Of a stretch of 64,000 bases of DNA, positions 45,093-53,804 are shown piece by piece. Under the pieces are notes generated by a model. The model was not told the origin of the DNA. It saw only the letters and a list, made by a program, of their open reading frames with translations, and ran no database searches. The DNA comes from Posidoniimonas corsicana (GTDB lineage: Bacteria > Planctomycetota > Planctomycetia > Pirellulales > Lacipirellulaceae), in contig NZ_SIHJ01000001.1 of assembly GCF_007859765.1 (NCBI RefSeq), forward strand, positions 434,767 through 498,766, in the 5' to 3' direction. A program made the translations under genes and the position numbers. Numbering within the stretch: position 1 is the first letter of the stretch; each line of letters starts with the position of its first letter.

Positions 45093-45776
45093 ATGCCCCA
45101 TAGGCGGGACGCCGCACTGACGGGGCGAGGGCAACCCACGGCGGGAGCCGTCTTGACCGACAGCCAGTTAATCATTGCCGCCCGGCGGGGCGATGGCCAC
45201 GCCTGGCGTGAGCTCTACACGCGGTGGATGCCGTGGGTGTGGCGGTACGCGTATTCCCTGGTTCAGGACGCCCACGCGGCGGAGGACGTCACGAGTGAGG
45301 CGATGACCGCCTGGGTGCGCAACTTTGATCAAACCGGCGTGGACGCCCCGCAGGCTGCTGCCTGGCTGAGGAGTGTCATTCGCCACAAGTGTGCGGACCA
45401 CCACCGCCGCGGGGCCCGATTCCGCAAGGCGGCGGAAGGCGTTTCCAGGACCCTGGAATGGGACGCGGTCGAGCCGCCCGCCGCCAACCTTGAGCGGCAA
45501 GAGCAGCGGGAGCAGGTGCGGCAAGCGATGCAGAGCCTAAAGAAACGCCACCGACTCTTGCTGGAGTGGAAGTACGCTGAGGGTATGAGTGTCCGGCAGA
45601 TAGCAGAGCGGCTGGGGGCCACCGAAAAGTCGGTTGAGGCCTCATTGTACCGAGCGCGGCGTGAGTTTCGTCGCACATACGACGAGCTCACACCGAGCGA
45701 GCCCGCCGCCGCGGACGACCATCTGCAGCAGCTCAGCGAAGAGCACCGCGCGTTCTTGAGGGAGGGCGCCGAATGA
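45093..45776 (+). CDS. ECF-type RNA polymerase sigma-70 factor
   Basis: 227 residues from ATG 45093; TTG 45153 (LTDSQLIIAARRGD) would match the usual ECF start more closely. The sigma-2 domain includes DGHAWRELYTRWMPWVWRYAYSLVQDAHAAEDVTSEAM, and the sigma-4 domain includes LKKRHRLLLEWKYAEGMSVRQIAERLGATEKSVEASLYRARREFRR. The C-terminal extension (LQQLSEEHRAFLREGAE) is acidic. Its stop overlaps the next start (ATGA at 45773), so the following membrane protein is a probable anti-sigma partner. It is a different ECF group from the sigma factor at 40072. Confidence 0.9.
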   Translation: MPHRRDAALTGRGQPTAGAVLTDSQLIIAARRGDGHAWRELYTRWMPWVWRYAYSLVQDAHAAEDVTSEAMTAWVRNFDQTGVDAPQAAAWLRSVIRHKCADHHRRGARFRKAAEGVSRTLEWDAVEPPAANLERQEQREQVRQAMQSLKKRHRLLLEWKYAEGMSVRQIAERLGATEKSVEASLYRARREFRRTYDELTPSEPAAADDHLQQLSEEHRAFLREGAE

Positions 45777-46678
45777 GCCAGCGTCAGCGTCCAGACAATG
45801 AGCGGAATGTCGACCCGGTTGCGAACCCGATCGGGCGGGCGTACGCCGCGCCGGCGCTCCCTACGGACCTGCAGCAGCGGCTGGCGGAAGATCTCGACGC
45901 CGCGTTCGCCGCCGCCAACGATCCGATCCAAGCCGCCCGCAACGGGTCGCTCGCAAAGCTCCTAGAGAAAAAGTACGAGGTCGTCGGCGACAATCTCCCG
46001 CCGGCGGTCCAGCGTGGCGAGATCTCGCGGCTGCGTTACGAATTGCACGACCTGGCGGCGCCCGCAGAACGGCGGATGGGCGTGGGCCGCCGGGTGGCTT
46101 TGGCTGGGGCGGCCGCGGCGGTGCTGCTGGCATGCGTGTGGAGCCAGCCTGGGTACCGCTGGTCGGAGGTGGTCGAGTCGGTGCGGCAGCAGCCGTTCGT
46201 GCAGGTGGAAGAAGTGAGCAACACGTCCGAGGCCGCCGCGCCGCGGCTGGTCGCCACGCGCCGAGACCAGGCGGGCAAACGCCGCCCAACGACCGCATCC
46301 TACCTGAGCATGTCCGGCGACATCCTGCGGCAGGTCAGCGGCGAGAACGCCGCCGGGTCGCGGCTCTTGCCAACCGCCCGGAGGGCGGAGCTGGTAGAGT
46401 CGGACCTCGTTGCAACGTTGCTGGACGTTGCAACGCCGGGTGAGGATGCTAAGCGCGCCAAGGCGACCGTCAGCCAGTCGTGGCCGCGCGCAGCGGACGA
46501 CGCGGTAGCGCTCGATCTGGTTATCCGTTGCGGCGACCAGCGTGTCGACGCCACGCTTCAGCTCAATCCTACGAGCAAGCTCCCGATCAGCTGCGAGCTG
46601 CGTCCGGCGGACGCACCGGTCAAGCATCTGCGATTCCGTTACTCGGCCGCCGATCCGGCGGGCGACCGGGCGGAGTAG
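45773..46678 (+). CDS. Putative anti-sigma or sigma-coupled membrane protein
   Basis: 301 residues. An N-terminal cytoplasmic part (LPTDLQQRLAEDLDAAFAAAND, ERRMGVGRR) leads to one membrane span (VALAGAAAAVLLACVWS, near residue 110) and an outer domain (WSEVVESVRQQPFVQVEEVS, VDATLQLNPTSKLPISCEL) that resembles LolA/RseB-like lipid-binding or sigma-regulatory domains in secondary structure only. GGGAGGG precedes the overlapping start. Coupling with the ECF gene is the main evidence for an anti-sigma role. Confidence 0.7.
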   Translation: MSQRQRPDNERNVDPVANPIGRAYAAPALPTDLQQRLAEDLDAAFAAANDPIQAARNGSLAKLLEKKYEVVGDNLPPAVQRGEISRLRYELHDLAAPAERRMGVGRRVALAGAAAAVLLACVWSQPGYRWSEVVESVRQQPFVQVEEVSNTSEAAAPRLVATRRDQAGKRRPTTASYLSMSGDILRQVSGENAAGSRLLPTARRAELVESDLVATLLDVATPGEDAKRAKATVSQSWPRAADDAVALDLVIRCGDQRVDATLQLNPTSKLPISCELRPADAPVKHLRFRYSAADPAGDRAE

Positions 46679-46684
46679 CACGGG

Positions 46685-48622
46685 TCAGCCTTCAATTGCT
46701 GCGTACTGGTCGGCCGACGCGTCGTCCAGGCAGGCCTCGATGATCTGCTTGCCGAGCGGCCGCAGGTCGTCGACCAAGAACTCCCGCAGCTGGCTGTGGA
46801 AGAACTCGGTTAGGATTGTGGCGCCGGTGTCGTAGGCCTGCTCGCCCACCTCCGGCTGCTGCGAGACGTCCATAAACCACTTGCCGATGGTCTGCCCTTC
46901 AACCTGCAGGGTCTCCTTGTGGAAACCGAGCAGCGGGCACCGCGCCGGGCTCAGGTCGCCCGGGCGGAAGGGGGAGGCGCCGCGGCGGGCGAGGTACTCG
47001 CGGGCGATCCATTGCGGCGCGAAACCGACCTTCCAGCAGCCGATGTGCTGGTTCGGGATCAGCACGAACTGCGTGCTGCTGGTGCTCATGACCTGGTCGA
47101 GCAGGATGTTGGCCTGGTCGACTTTGCGGCCGGTGGCGAAGGGCCAGAACGAACCGACGCCCTCGCTCTGCATACCGCCCTGGTCCACGATCGACGGGTT
47201 ACCGTGGCCGCGGGGCGCCACCAAACGCCACAGCCAAGCCAGCGAGGGCGGGAGTACGTGGAACAGTCCCATGATGCCGTAGGTGGGGTGCTCGGCCGTG
47301 CACGGAGGGCACCGCACGCCGAAGCTGCGGATGTCAACCTCGACCGGCTTCTTTACCACGTTCGGCACGTACTCCCGCGGCACCACTACGCGGGGGTTTG
47401 GGCAGGGCTTGCCCGGCTCGTCGAGCGTGTGCTCCCAGATCAGCGCGGTGGAGCCCGGCTTAGCGTCGATGTTCAGGAACAGCAGCGGCCCTTCCGGGGC
47501 GACCGTGATCCCCTCCAACGCCGGGTCGACGCCGTACTGGTGGATGTGGTTGACGCGGACGAACCATGCGTTTTCCGCGTCGATCAGCGAGAGCTTCTTC
47601 ACCGGGCCCTCGTGCTTCTGCAGAGCCGGGTGGCAGAGGGCCATGTCGTCGGTCACCGGCAGCAGGTCGCAGCCGCGGGGCAGGGTGAGCTTGCGGGCGT
47701 CGCCGGTGACCAGGTTCTCGCCCAGCAGCAGCGTGCCGTCGGCCTGCCGGTGCATCTGCTCGAGCATCTCGCTCTTGCCGCCGCCCGACGCGCCCTCGTG
47801 CATGATGACGGTCTGGTTTTCGTAGGGCGTAACCACGACGACGGTCGAGCAGTGGGCCGTGGTCCACGGCTGCTCGTCGCGTTCGCCGAGCGTCAGCAGC
47901 ATGCCGTAAACGCCCTTCTTGGCGGACGGGCCGGGGTAGAGGTTGTAGCTGAACAGCTCGTGCAGGTCGATGTTGTCTTCGAACCTGCGGTTGTGCACCA
48001 CCACCTGCTTGCCGTCGAAGTGGGTGTGCCTGAACGGCGGAGCCACGTACACGATCGCACCGTGGTGGTAGTCGGCCCCCGCCTTGCGGACCTCGTCGAG
48101 CGGCACGATGCCTTGGAGCATCGCCAGACCGAGCGCGAAGAAGCCTGCGTTGGCCGGCGCGATGGCCACCGCGTTGAGGGGGTTGTCGGGCAGCCCGGTG
48201 CGGAAAAAGAAGCAGGCGATCGGCTGGTGCTTCAGCCAGTCGAGAGTTTCCTCACGCAGCCCATCGAATGACTCACCGAAGCGGGTTTCGAAGGTCGGCT
48301 TGTCGGTGGCGGCGCCGTCGCCCACGAGCATGCAGTCCGGGTCGCGGCGCCGCATGTAGGGGTCCAGGTAATTGGCCGCGATGCCGTTCTTGGTCCGGCA
48401 GACCTCGGCCTCGGGCACGAACTCGCCTTTGACGTCGTAGCCGACCGTGTAGTATCCGTCAGGACGCACCTCGCCGAGGCCCAGCGCGGCGTCTGGGGTG
48501 GCGAGCGCCAGCAATTCCTCGACACTGCCCGCCAAATGCAGCCGACCGGCCTGCTCAGCGGCTTCGAGGATCGTCATCGCGCTGTGAGATAGCGTCAACT
48601 CCGGCAGGGCTTTAAGCGGCAT
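46685..48622 (-). CDS. DUF4914 family protein with PEP-carboxykinase-like P-loop
   Basis: 645 residues from ATG 48622; TTG 48628 is possible. It is a cytoplasmic protein containing a nucleotide-binding loop G-A-S-G-G-G-K-S (about residue 277-284) in the context MHEGASGGGKSEMLEQM, which resembles the kinase loop of phosphoenolpyruvate carboxykinases and HPr kinase. Other conserved stretches are FFFRTGLPDNPLNAVAI, YHHGAIVYVAPPFRHTHFDG and DDMALCHPALQKHEG. The family has no established function; a PEPCK-like phosphotransfer or sensing reaction is inference from the loop. It is convergent with the anti-sigma-like gene and monocistronic as far as visible. Confidence 0.87.
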   Translation of the reverse strand: MPLKALPELTLSHSAMTILEAAEQAGRLHLAGSVEELLALATPDAALGLGEVRPDGYYTVGYDVKGEFVPEAEVCRTKNGIAANYLDPYMRRRDPDCMLVGDGAATDKPTFETRFGESFDGLREETLDWLKHQPIACFFFRTGLPDNPLNAVAIAPANAGFFALGLAMLQGIVPLDEVRKAGADYHHGAIVYVAPPFRHTHFDGKQVVVHNRRFEDNIDLHELFSYNLYPGPSAKKGVYGMLLTLGERDEQPWTTAHCSTVVVVTPYENQTVIMHEGASGGGKSEMLEQMHRQADGTLLLGENLVTGDARKLTLPRGCDLLPVTDDMALCHPALQKHEGPVKKLSLIDAENAWFVRVNHIHQYGVDPALEGITVAPEGPLLFLNIDAKPGSTALIWEHTLDEPGKPCPNPRVVVPREYVPNVVKKPVEVDIRSFGVRCPPCTAEHPTYGIMGLFHVLPPSLAWLWRLVAPRGHGNPSIVDQGGMQSEGVGSFWPFATGRKVDQANILLDQVMSTSSTQFVLIPNQHIGCWKVGFAPQWIAREYLARRGASPFRPGDLSPARCPLLGFHKETLQVEGQTIGKWFMDVSQQPEVGEQAYDTGATILTEFFHSQLREFLVDDLRPLGKQIIEACLDDASADQYAAIEG

Positions 48623-48800
48623 CAGCAATGGTCTCGAAAAGGGGATCGGTCGGGCGCCTGACCCGCAGAGTGTATCAGATATCGGATTGTTGTGGCCAGA
48701 TTCCGGCGGTGGGCGGCGGCCGGTGTCACGGGGGCCGGGTCATCGGGTATTCTTAGCGGGGTACGAAGCTTCCCCTTCACCGCCAACCGTTCCTACCGCT

Positions 48801-49490
48801 ATGGCAACCCACCTGACTTGGCTCGGCCACAACACCTGGAGCCTCGAGACCGGCGGCTACAAGGTGCTGATCGATCCGTTCCTGGACGACAACCCCAAGG
48901 CGCCCATCAAGGCCGAAGAGGCCGAGGCCGATTTCATCGTGGTCTCGCACGGTCACTTCGATCACATTGCCGACGCGGCGCCGATCGCCCAACGCACCGG
49001 CGCCGTTGTGCTGGCAAACTTCGAGGTGGCCAACTGGTTGCAGCAACAGGGCGTGGCGGAGGACAAGGTTGTTGGCATGAACCCCGGCGGCGGAATCGAC
49101 CAGCCGTTTGGGCGGCTCAAGATGACGATCGCTCACCACTCGAGCAGCCTGCCTGATGGCGCCTATGGCGGAGTTGCCTGCGGGTTGCTGTTCGAAGTAG
49201 AAGCGATGCGGCTCTACTTCGCCTGCGACACGGCCCTGTTCTCGGACATGAAGCTGATCGCCGCGGGCGGGCTGGACCTAGCGGTTCTGCCGATCGGCGA
49301 CCTGTTCACCATGGGCCCGGCCGATTCGATCGAGGCGGTCCGGCTGCTCGCTCCGAAGCGCGTCGCGCCCTGCCACTTCGGCACCTGGCCGCCGATCGAG
49401 CAGGACGCGTCGGCCTGGGCCGGCGAGGTGCGGCGTAGCACGGACGCCGAGCCGCTAACCCCCGCCATCGGCGAGCGGATTGCACTGTAG
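48801..49490 (+). CDS. UPF0173 metallo-beta-lactamase-fold metal-dependent hydrolase
   Basis: 229 residues from ATG 48801, matching the usual ~227-residue UPF0173 length; the upstream frame is not family-like. Motifs are THLTWLGHNTWSLETGGYKVLIDPFL, SHGHFDHIAD (the HxHxDH metal site), MNPGGGIDQPFGRLKMTIAHHSS, YFACDTALFSDMKLI and PCHFGTWPPIEQD. The fold binds one or two Zn/Mn ions in the cytoplasm. Members are related to UlaG lactonases, but the substrate is unknown. No clear ribosome binding site is visible. Confidence 0.93.
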   Translation: MATHLTWLGHNTWSLETGGYKVLIDPFLDDNPKAPIKAEEAEADFIVVSHGHFDHIADAAPIAQRTGAVVLANFEVANWLQQQGVAEDKVVGMNPGGGIDQPFGRLKMTIAHHSSSLPDGAYGGVACGLLFEVEAMRLYFACDTALFSDMKLIAAGGLDLAVLPIGDLFTMGPADSIEAVRLLAPKRVAPCHFGTWPPIEQDASAWAGEVRRSTDAEPLTPAIGERIAL

Positions 49491-49566
49491 CCGCCCCGGC
49501 CGATCCGGTTTCCCCACCCGCGGAGCGGTCAACGCCGCGTCGCAAGATCCACCACGGAAGACTCCC

Positions 49567-50457
49567 ATGCTTTACCGTTCCCTGGCTGCCGCCTTGGCCT
49601 TAATCGCGAGCGTTCTGCAGGCGGACGAGCCCCTGGTCTGGAAGTTCTCAGCGGGCGAGGACTTGGCGTTCGAGGTGCGGCAGACTTCTGACGTCACGCT
49701 CGACTCCCGCGGGGGCGAGGTGCGCTCAAAGTCCGACCAGACGGCAACGCTGGACTGGAAAGTGGAAACAGTCGACGCTGCCGGCGCCGCCAAGGTGGTG
49801 CAAGACATTCGTCGGCTGCAGCTCACCTTCGACGCGCCGGGCGGGCAGGGATATCAGCTGGACACTGACTCGGAGGAGCCGCCTCAGGGCCTGGCCACCA
49901 TGATCGCGCCGGTGTACCGCGCGCTGACCGAGCACAACTGCCAGCTGACCGTATCGCCGCAGGGCGAGATCCTGAAGTCCGAACCGCCTGAAGAGGTGTT
50001 GCAGTCGCTCAAAAACTTCCCCGGCGCCGCCGCTCTAGGGAAGGGCGGCGCCTTGTACCAGCAGCTCCTGCGGCCCGCATTGATCGAAGTGCCAGCCGGC
50101 GAGCTAAAGGTAGGGCAGAAGTGGGTCAGCTTCATCGAAGCGCCGCTAGCGATGTTCGGCGTCGAGGCGGCGGAGTTCCAATACGAGTACCTCGGCGAAC
50201 GCGAGGCGGACGGCCGTCCGGTAGCGGCGATCGGAGTCCGGCTGATGCTGATCCCACCGGAAGACGAAAACGCCGCCCCGGTGCAGGTGAGAGTTGTTCA
50301 ATCCGAGGGCGAGGTGCTGTTCGACCGCGAAGCGGGCCGCGTGCACTCGGCTCGGCTCGAGTCGCGGTGCGAGCTGAAGTTCACCGATGGCAAGCAGGTG
50401 ACCACCGGCGAGGTCACGCAGACGGCCACCGCCAAGTTGGCGCCGGCTGGCGAGTAG
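49567..50457 (+). CDS. Secreted DUF6263-like protein
   Basis: 296 residues from ATG 49567, with GGAAG upstream. A signal peptide (LAAALALIASVLQA) is followed by a beta-rich body: VWKFSAGEDLAFEVRQTSDVTL, TLDWKVETVDAAGAAKVVQDIRRLQL, LTVSPQGEILK and GQKWVSFIEAPLAMFG. The repeated pattern of a first half plus a QKW...PL half is typical of the planctomycete DUF6263 family, of unknown role. No catalytic residues stand out. It ends 9 bases before the convergent Rieske gene stop. Confidence 0.72.
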   Translation: MLYRSLAAALALIASVLQADEPLVWKFSAGEDLAFEVRQTSDVTLDSRGGEVRSKSDQTATLDWKVETVDAAGAAKVVQDIRRLQLTFDAPGGQGYQLDTDSEEPPQGLATMIAPVYRALTEHNCQLTVSPQGEILKSEPPEEVLQSLKNFPGAAALGKGGALYQQLLRPALIEVPAGELKVGQKWVSFIEAPLAMFGVEAAEFQYEYLGEREADGRPVAAIGVRLMLIPPEDENAAPVQVRVVQSEGEVLFDREAGRVHSARLESRCELKFTDGKQVTTGEVTQTATAKLAPAGE

Positions 50458-50465
50458 TTTCGTAC

Positions 50466-50786
50466 CTACGCTTCGTGCTTGGGGGCTTCCTTCACCTGGA
50501 TCTCGTCGCCGACCACACGCACTTCGAACGTGTCGACGCCCAGCCGAGGATTGTCGCACCACTTTCCGTCCGTCACGCAGAACCGCCAGGCGTGCCACGG
50601 GCACGCGACGGCGCCGTCCTCGTCGAGGTAGCCTGCGCCGAGCGACGCGCCCTGGTGTGGGCAGTGATCATCGATGGCGAAGAACTCGCCGTCCCGGTTG
50701 AAGACGGCGACCATCCGATCGCCCACCTGGAAGGTCCCGCCCTGTCCGGTGGCGATTTCATGCGTCTTCGCGACGGTGTGGAACAT
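50466..50786 (-). CDS. Rieske [2Fe-2S] ferredoxin-like protein (NirD type)
   Basis: 106 residues from ATG 50786; the much longer frame upstream overlaps the antiporter gene and is rejected. The cluster ligands are all present: C42-P-H44 in DDHCPHQGASLG and C62-P-W-H65 in VACPWHAWRF. The small size and the end VDTFEVRVVGDEIQV match nitrite reductase small-subunit-like Rieske proteins. As no large subunit is nearby, it probably transfers electrons to an unlinked oxygenase or reductase. It lies 47 bases downstream of the NhaC gene on the same strand. Confidence 0.93.
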   Translation of the reverse strand: MFHTVAKTHEIATGQGGTFQVGDRMVAVFNRDGEFFAIDDHCPHQGASLGAGYLDEDGAVACPWHAWRFCVTDGKWCDNPRLGVDTFEVRVVGDEIQVKEAPKHEA

Positions 50787-50833
50787 TTGAGCTGTCGAGG
50801 ATTCAAGAGAGGATTCGACGCCGCGCCGCGGCG

Positions 50834-52501
50834 TCAGGATTCGAAGATCTGCGGCGCGTCTTCTACCCGACGCCCGAACACTAGCAACACCGCCACCAGC
50901 CCCACGGTCTGCGCCGGCAGCACAAGCCACACGCTGGCGCCGTAGCCAACCGCAGCCACTCCCACCGCGCTCACCAACCCGGCAAGCACCGCATAGGGCA
51001 TCTGAGTGACGACGTGTGCAATATGTTCGCAGCCGCTCGCTTGCGACGACAGGATGGTGGTGTCGGAGATTGGCGAGCAGTGGTCGCCGAAGATTGCGCC
51101 CGCCAGCACACTGCCGATCGAGGCCAGCAGCAGCGGGTGGTGTGGGTCGAACGCGCCATCGGTGCCGCTGACAGTAGCGATCGAGACAGGCACCACAAAC
51201 GGGAGCAGGATGCCCATGGTGCCGAAACTGGTGCCGGTGCTGAATGCCACCACGCACGCCAGCAAGAACACCGCCGTGGGCAGCAGGGCGGTGGTAGCTG
51301 ACGCGGCGCCGCTGTCGCCTTGAGGCAGAAGCTCCTTCAGGAAGTCTCCGGTGTAGAGCCGGTAGTCCTGGTACTCGTAGGCGACGGTTTGGGTAGCCCC
51401 GTCGACGCTGCGGTTGCCGGTCATCCGTGACATGGTGCCCGCGAACCACAGGATGGCGAGCGCCGGGACCACCATCCGGACGCCTTGAAAGGCGGCGTCC
51501 TGAATCCGCGGGGTCGTCAGCACGCCACGCCAGTACAGCAGCGCCGACGCTGATAGCAGCCCCACCAGTGCTCCGTACATCAGGGCTACGGACGCATCGG
51601 CAGCGCCAACCACCTCCAATAGGGACGGGTCCTCTACGCCATCCGCCGCCAGTGACGCTCGGCCGCCGACGATGATCAGTGCGATCACCACGGCGAGCGT
51701 GGTCAGGATGGGCCCCATCGCGTTGGTCCAATGGGTTGCTGGGTGGTCAAGCGGCGCGATCTCGTCGACAGGCGTGCCGCCGGTCGGGTCGCCGAGTCGG
51801 GCGCGGCGTTCCGCTTTGGCCATGGGCCCCAGGTCCCGGCGCAGCAAGGCCACCAGCAGCACCAGCAGCAGGGCCTGGATTACGTAGAAGCGGTAGGGGA
51901 TGCAGGCCAGAAAGAGATCCATCGAACTCGGCAACGCCGCGGCGTTGGCGCCGACGTTATCCAATCCCTCTTGTATGCAGTCGAGCTCGAACAGCACCCA
52001 CACGGAGAACGGCGCCAGGCAGGCGACCGGCGCAGCGGTTGAGTCGACAATGTAGGCCAGCTTCTCTCGAGAGAGCTTCAGCCGATCGAACGTCGCCCGC
52101 ATGGTGTTGCCCAGCAGCAGCGTGTTGGTGTAGTCGTCGAAGAATACAAGCAGCCCCAGCAGCCATGTCACGAACTCGCACCGGCGGGTCGTGGTGATGA
52201 GCGGCGCCAGTGCTTCCACCAGCCCGCGCATGCCGCCGCCCGCGTTGAGCACGCCGATCATGGCGCCCATCAACAGCGTGAAGCAGAGCACGCGCAGCTT
52301 GCCGGGGTCGATGAAGGTAGCCCACAGCTGCGTTTCGCAGACCTGGTAGAGCGCGAGGAGCGGATCGCCATGCGTGGTGATTAGAGCGCCAGCCACGATG
52401 CCGAGCAGCAGCGAGAGGACCACCCGTTTGGTAAGCAGCGCGACCGCCACGGTCGCGAGAGGGGGGGCGATGCTGAGCCAGCCGTAGGGGTGTTCGGGCA
52501 T
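50834..52501 (-). CDS. NhaC-family Na+/H+ antiporter
   Basis: 555 residues from ATG 52501 (MPEHPYGWLSIAPPLATV); an upstream extension to 52573 is Pro-rich and unlikely. It has about eleven membrane segments. Conserved stretches are LAPFSVWVLFELD, GLLVFFDDYTNTLLLGNTMR, the FSTGTSFGTMGILLPFV re-entrant region and AIFGDHCSPISDTTILSSQASGCEHIAHV. The FDDYTN and GDHCSPISD motifs are the hallmarks of NhaC-like sodium/proton (or amine/proton) antiporters, which export Na+ at the inner membrane. A marine lifestyle would suit such a pump. Confidence 0.93.
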   Translation of the reverse strand: MPEHPYGWLSIAPPLATVAVALLTKRVVLSLLLGIVAGALITTHGDPLLALYQVCETQLWATFIDPGKLRVLCFTLLMGAMIGVLNAGGGMRGLVEALAPLITTTRRCEFVTWLLGLLVFFDDYTNTLLLGNTMRATFDRLKLSREKLAYIVDSTAAPVACLAPFSVWVLFELDCIQEGLDNVGANAAALPSSMDLFLACIPYRFYVIQALLLVLLVALLRRDLGPMAKAERRARLGDPTGGTPVDEIAPLDHPATHWTNAMGPILTTLAVVIALIIVGGRASLAADGVEDPSLLEVVGAADASVALMYGALVGLLSASALLYWRGVLTTPRIQDAAFQGVRMVVPALAILWFAGTMSRMTGNRSVDGATQTVAYEYQDYRLYTGDFLKELLPQGDSGAASATTALLPTAVFLLACVVAFSTGTSFGTMGILLPFVVPVSIATVSGTDGAFDPHHPLLLASIGSVLAGAIFGDHCSPISDTTILSSQASGCEHIAHVVTQMPYAVLAGLVSAVGVAAVGYGASVWLVLPAQTVGLVAVLLVFGRRVEDAPQIFES

Positions 52502-52577
52502 ATCCGTCGAGTTTTGGAGGCGGGGCGGCGTTAAGTTAGCAGGCGCGGGGGGCGCCGGGGAACCCCGCAGCAAGCCG

Positions 52578-53381
52578 TCAGTCTGGCGTCATCAGCAGCT
52601 CGCCGCGTCCGCCACGCAGCAGATCGCCGTTGTACAGGTCTACTTCGTCGGGGATGCAACGCCCATGGGCGCCTAACAGCCGCTGGGCTTCCGATCGCAG
52701 CAGGCGGACCGAGGTCAGGCCGGCGCGGCACGCCCTGCGGAACGTTGCAGGCGGCGCCGCGGACTTACCAAACAAGCCGATCGTGCCGCGGAGCATCTCT
52801 AACCCAGGGTTGCCGCCGGCCGGACCGAACGTCAGGAGCGTCCCCGCCCGCATCTGGTAGCCCGCCAGCTCGCCGCATCCGCCCACGGCGATTAGAACTC
52901 CCCGACGCATCTGCCGCCCGGCCTCGGGGCCGGCACGGCCGGCGATGACGATCGAGCCTCCTCGCATCCCAAACTTGGACCCAGTATAGCCGCCTCCCGC
53001 GCAGCGTCCCGCGTCGCCGCGCACGCGTATCTCGCCGCCGCGCATCTCGGCTCCGAGCCAGTCGTCGGCGTCACTAGAGACCTCGATCCGTCCGCCTCGC
53101 ATGCGTGCGCCGCAGTGCCTGCCCACCGGTCCGTCGATTGCCAGCCGACCATTGCTGAGGCCGTGCCCGGCGTAATCGACCCGCGAGCAATCGCCAGTGA
53201 GGTGCCACTCCGCATCAGCCGGGTGGCCGGTGATGTCGAACAGCCCGGCCACCGGCGACCGCTGGTTCCCAACCGGTAGCGAGAAAGCGGCGAGTAGGTC
53301 GATGTCGGTAAACTGGCCAGGCGCCAGGCCGCGGGCGTCGATACGCGGTCCGTCGGGCTTCTTGAGCTGGAGGGTTAGCAT
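52578..53381 (-). CDS. fhcC: Formylmethanofuran dehydrogenase subunit C (FhcC/FwdC-like)
   Basis: 267 residues composed of a right-handed parallel beta-helix with repeated G-x-x-M-R-G-G-x-I units: GARMRGGRIEVSSDA, GAEMRGGEIRVRGDAG, SKFGMRGGSIVIAG, GRQMRRGVLIAVGG. This is typical of FwdC/FhcC and the related GltB C-terminal domain. In bacteria the Fhc complex (FhcABCD) hydrolyses formyl-methanofuran-type C1 units in the tetrahydromethanopterin pathway for formaldehyde oxidation or detoxification. The other Fhc subunits are not in this window. It sits 77 bases upstream of the antiporter on the same strand. Confidence 0.88.
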   Translation of the reverse strand: MLTLQLKKPDGPRIDARGLAPGQFTDIDLLAAFSLPVGNQRSPVAGLFDITGHPADAEWHLTGDCSRVDYAGHGLSNGRLAIDGPVGRHCGARMRGGRIEVSSDADDWLGAEMRGGEIRVRGDAGRCAGGGYTGSKFGMRGGSIVIAGRAGPEAGRQMRRGVLIAVGGCGELAGYQMRAGTLLTFGPAGGNPGLEMLRGTIGLFGKSAAPPATFRRACRAGLTSVRLLRSEAQRLLGAHGRCIPDEVDLYNGDLLRGGRGELLMTPD

Positions 53382-53468
53382 GAACGGATGCGGGCCTGTG
53401 GGGCGGGGCGCCGCGGACGGCGGGTCGTTCGTTGCCCGGCCGCCCCCGCTCCCCTACGATTAGGCGTT

Positions 53469-53804
53469 ATGAGCGCAGCCAAACCCGACGAAGTCAACCC
53501 GTACGCGGCGCCCACTACGGCCGATGAACCCTCCCAACGGACGGGTAAGTCGGACCAGGACCTGCGTCACGAGTACCTGGGAGCGATCCTGCTCGCCACT
53601 GGCTGCGGCATCCTGGCGGCCGTGTTCTTTCTGGCGTCCACCCGCTACCCGCTGTCGGACCTGGGCGAGTTCACGCGGCTGCTGTCCCGGTGGACGTCGG
53701 TGGCGTTGGCGATGGTGTCGCTGATGTTCGTGTTTATTACGCTCCGCGCGGCCGTCAGCCGGTTCTGGCGGCACCTGCGGGTGCTGTTGGGGCGACGCCC
53801 ATGA
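53469..53804 (+). CDS. Small two-span membrane protein of unknown function
   Basis: 111 residues from ATG 53469. A polar, Pro-rich head (SAAKPDEVNPYAAPTTADEPSQ) precedes two hydrophobic segments (YLGAILLATGCGILAAVFFLA and WTSVALAMVSLMFVFITLRAAV) and a basic C-terminus. The NPYA(AP) head is common in small planctomycete membrane proteins. It overlaps the mobA start by ATGA, so both are co-translated; a functional link to MobA is unproven. Confidence 0.72.
   Translation: MSAAKPDEVNPYAAPTTADEPSQRTGKSDQDLRHEYLGAILLATGCGILAAVFFLASTRYPLSDLGEFTRLLSRWTSVALAMVSLMFVFITLRAAVSRFWRHLRVLLGRRP

Noticed and set aside
46919-48271. 450-codon open frame on the plus strand opposite the DUF4914 gene
   Set aside because: It is antisense to a conserved gene, is Arg/Val/Asp-rich in the manner of high-GC shadow frames and has no recognisable motif.
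50787-51731. Long N-terminal extension of the Rieske protein frame
   Set aside because: It overlaps the NhaC gene in another frame and is Arg/Gly/Ala-rich; the Rieske domain is complete from ATG 50786.
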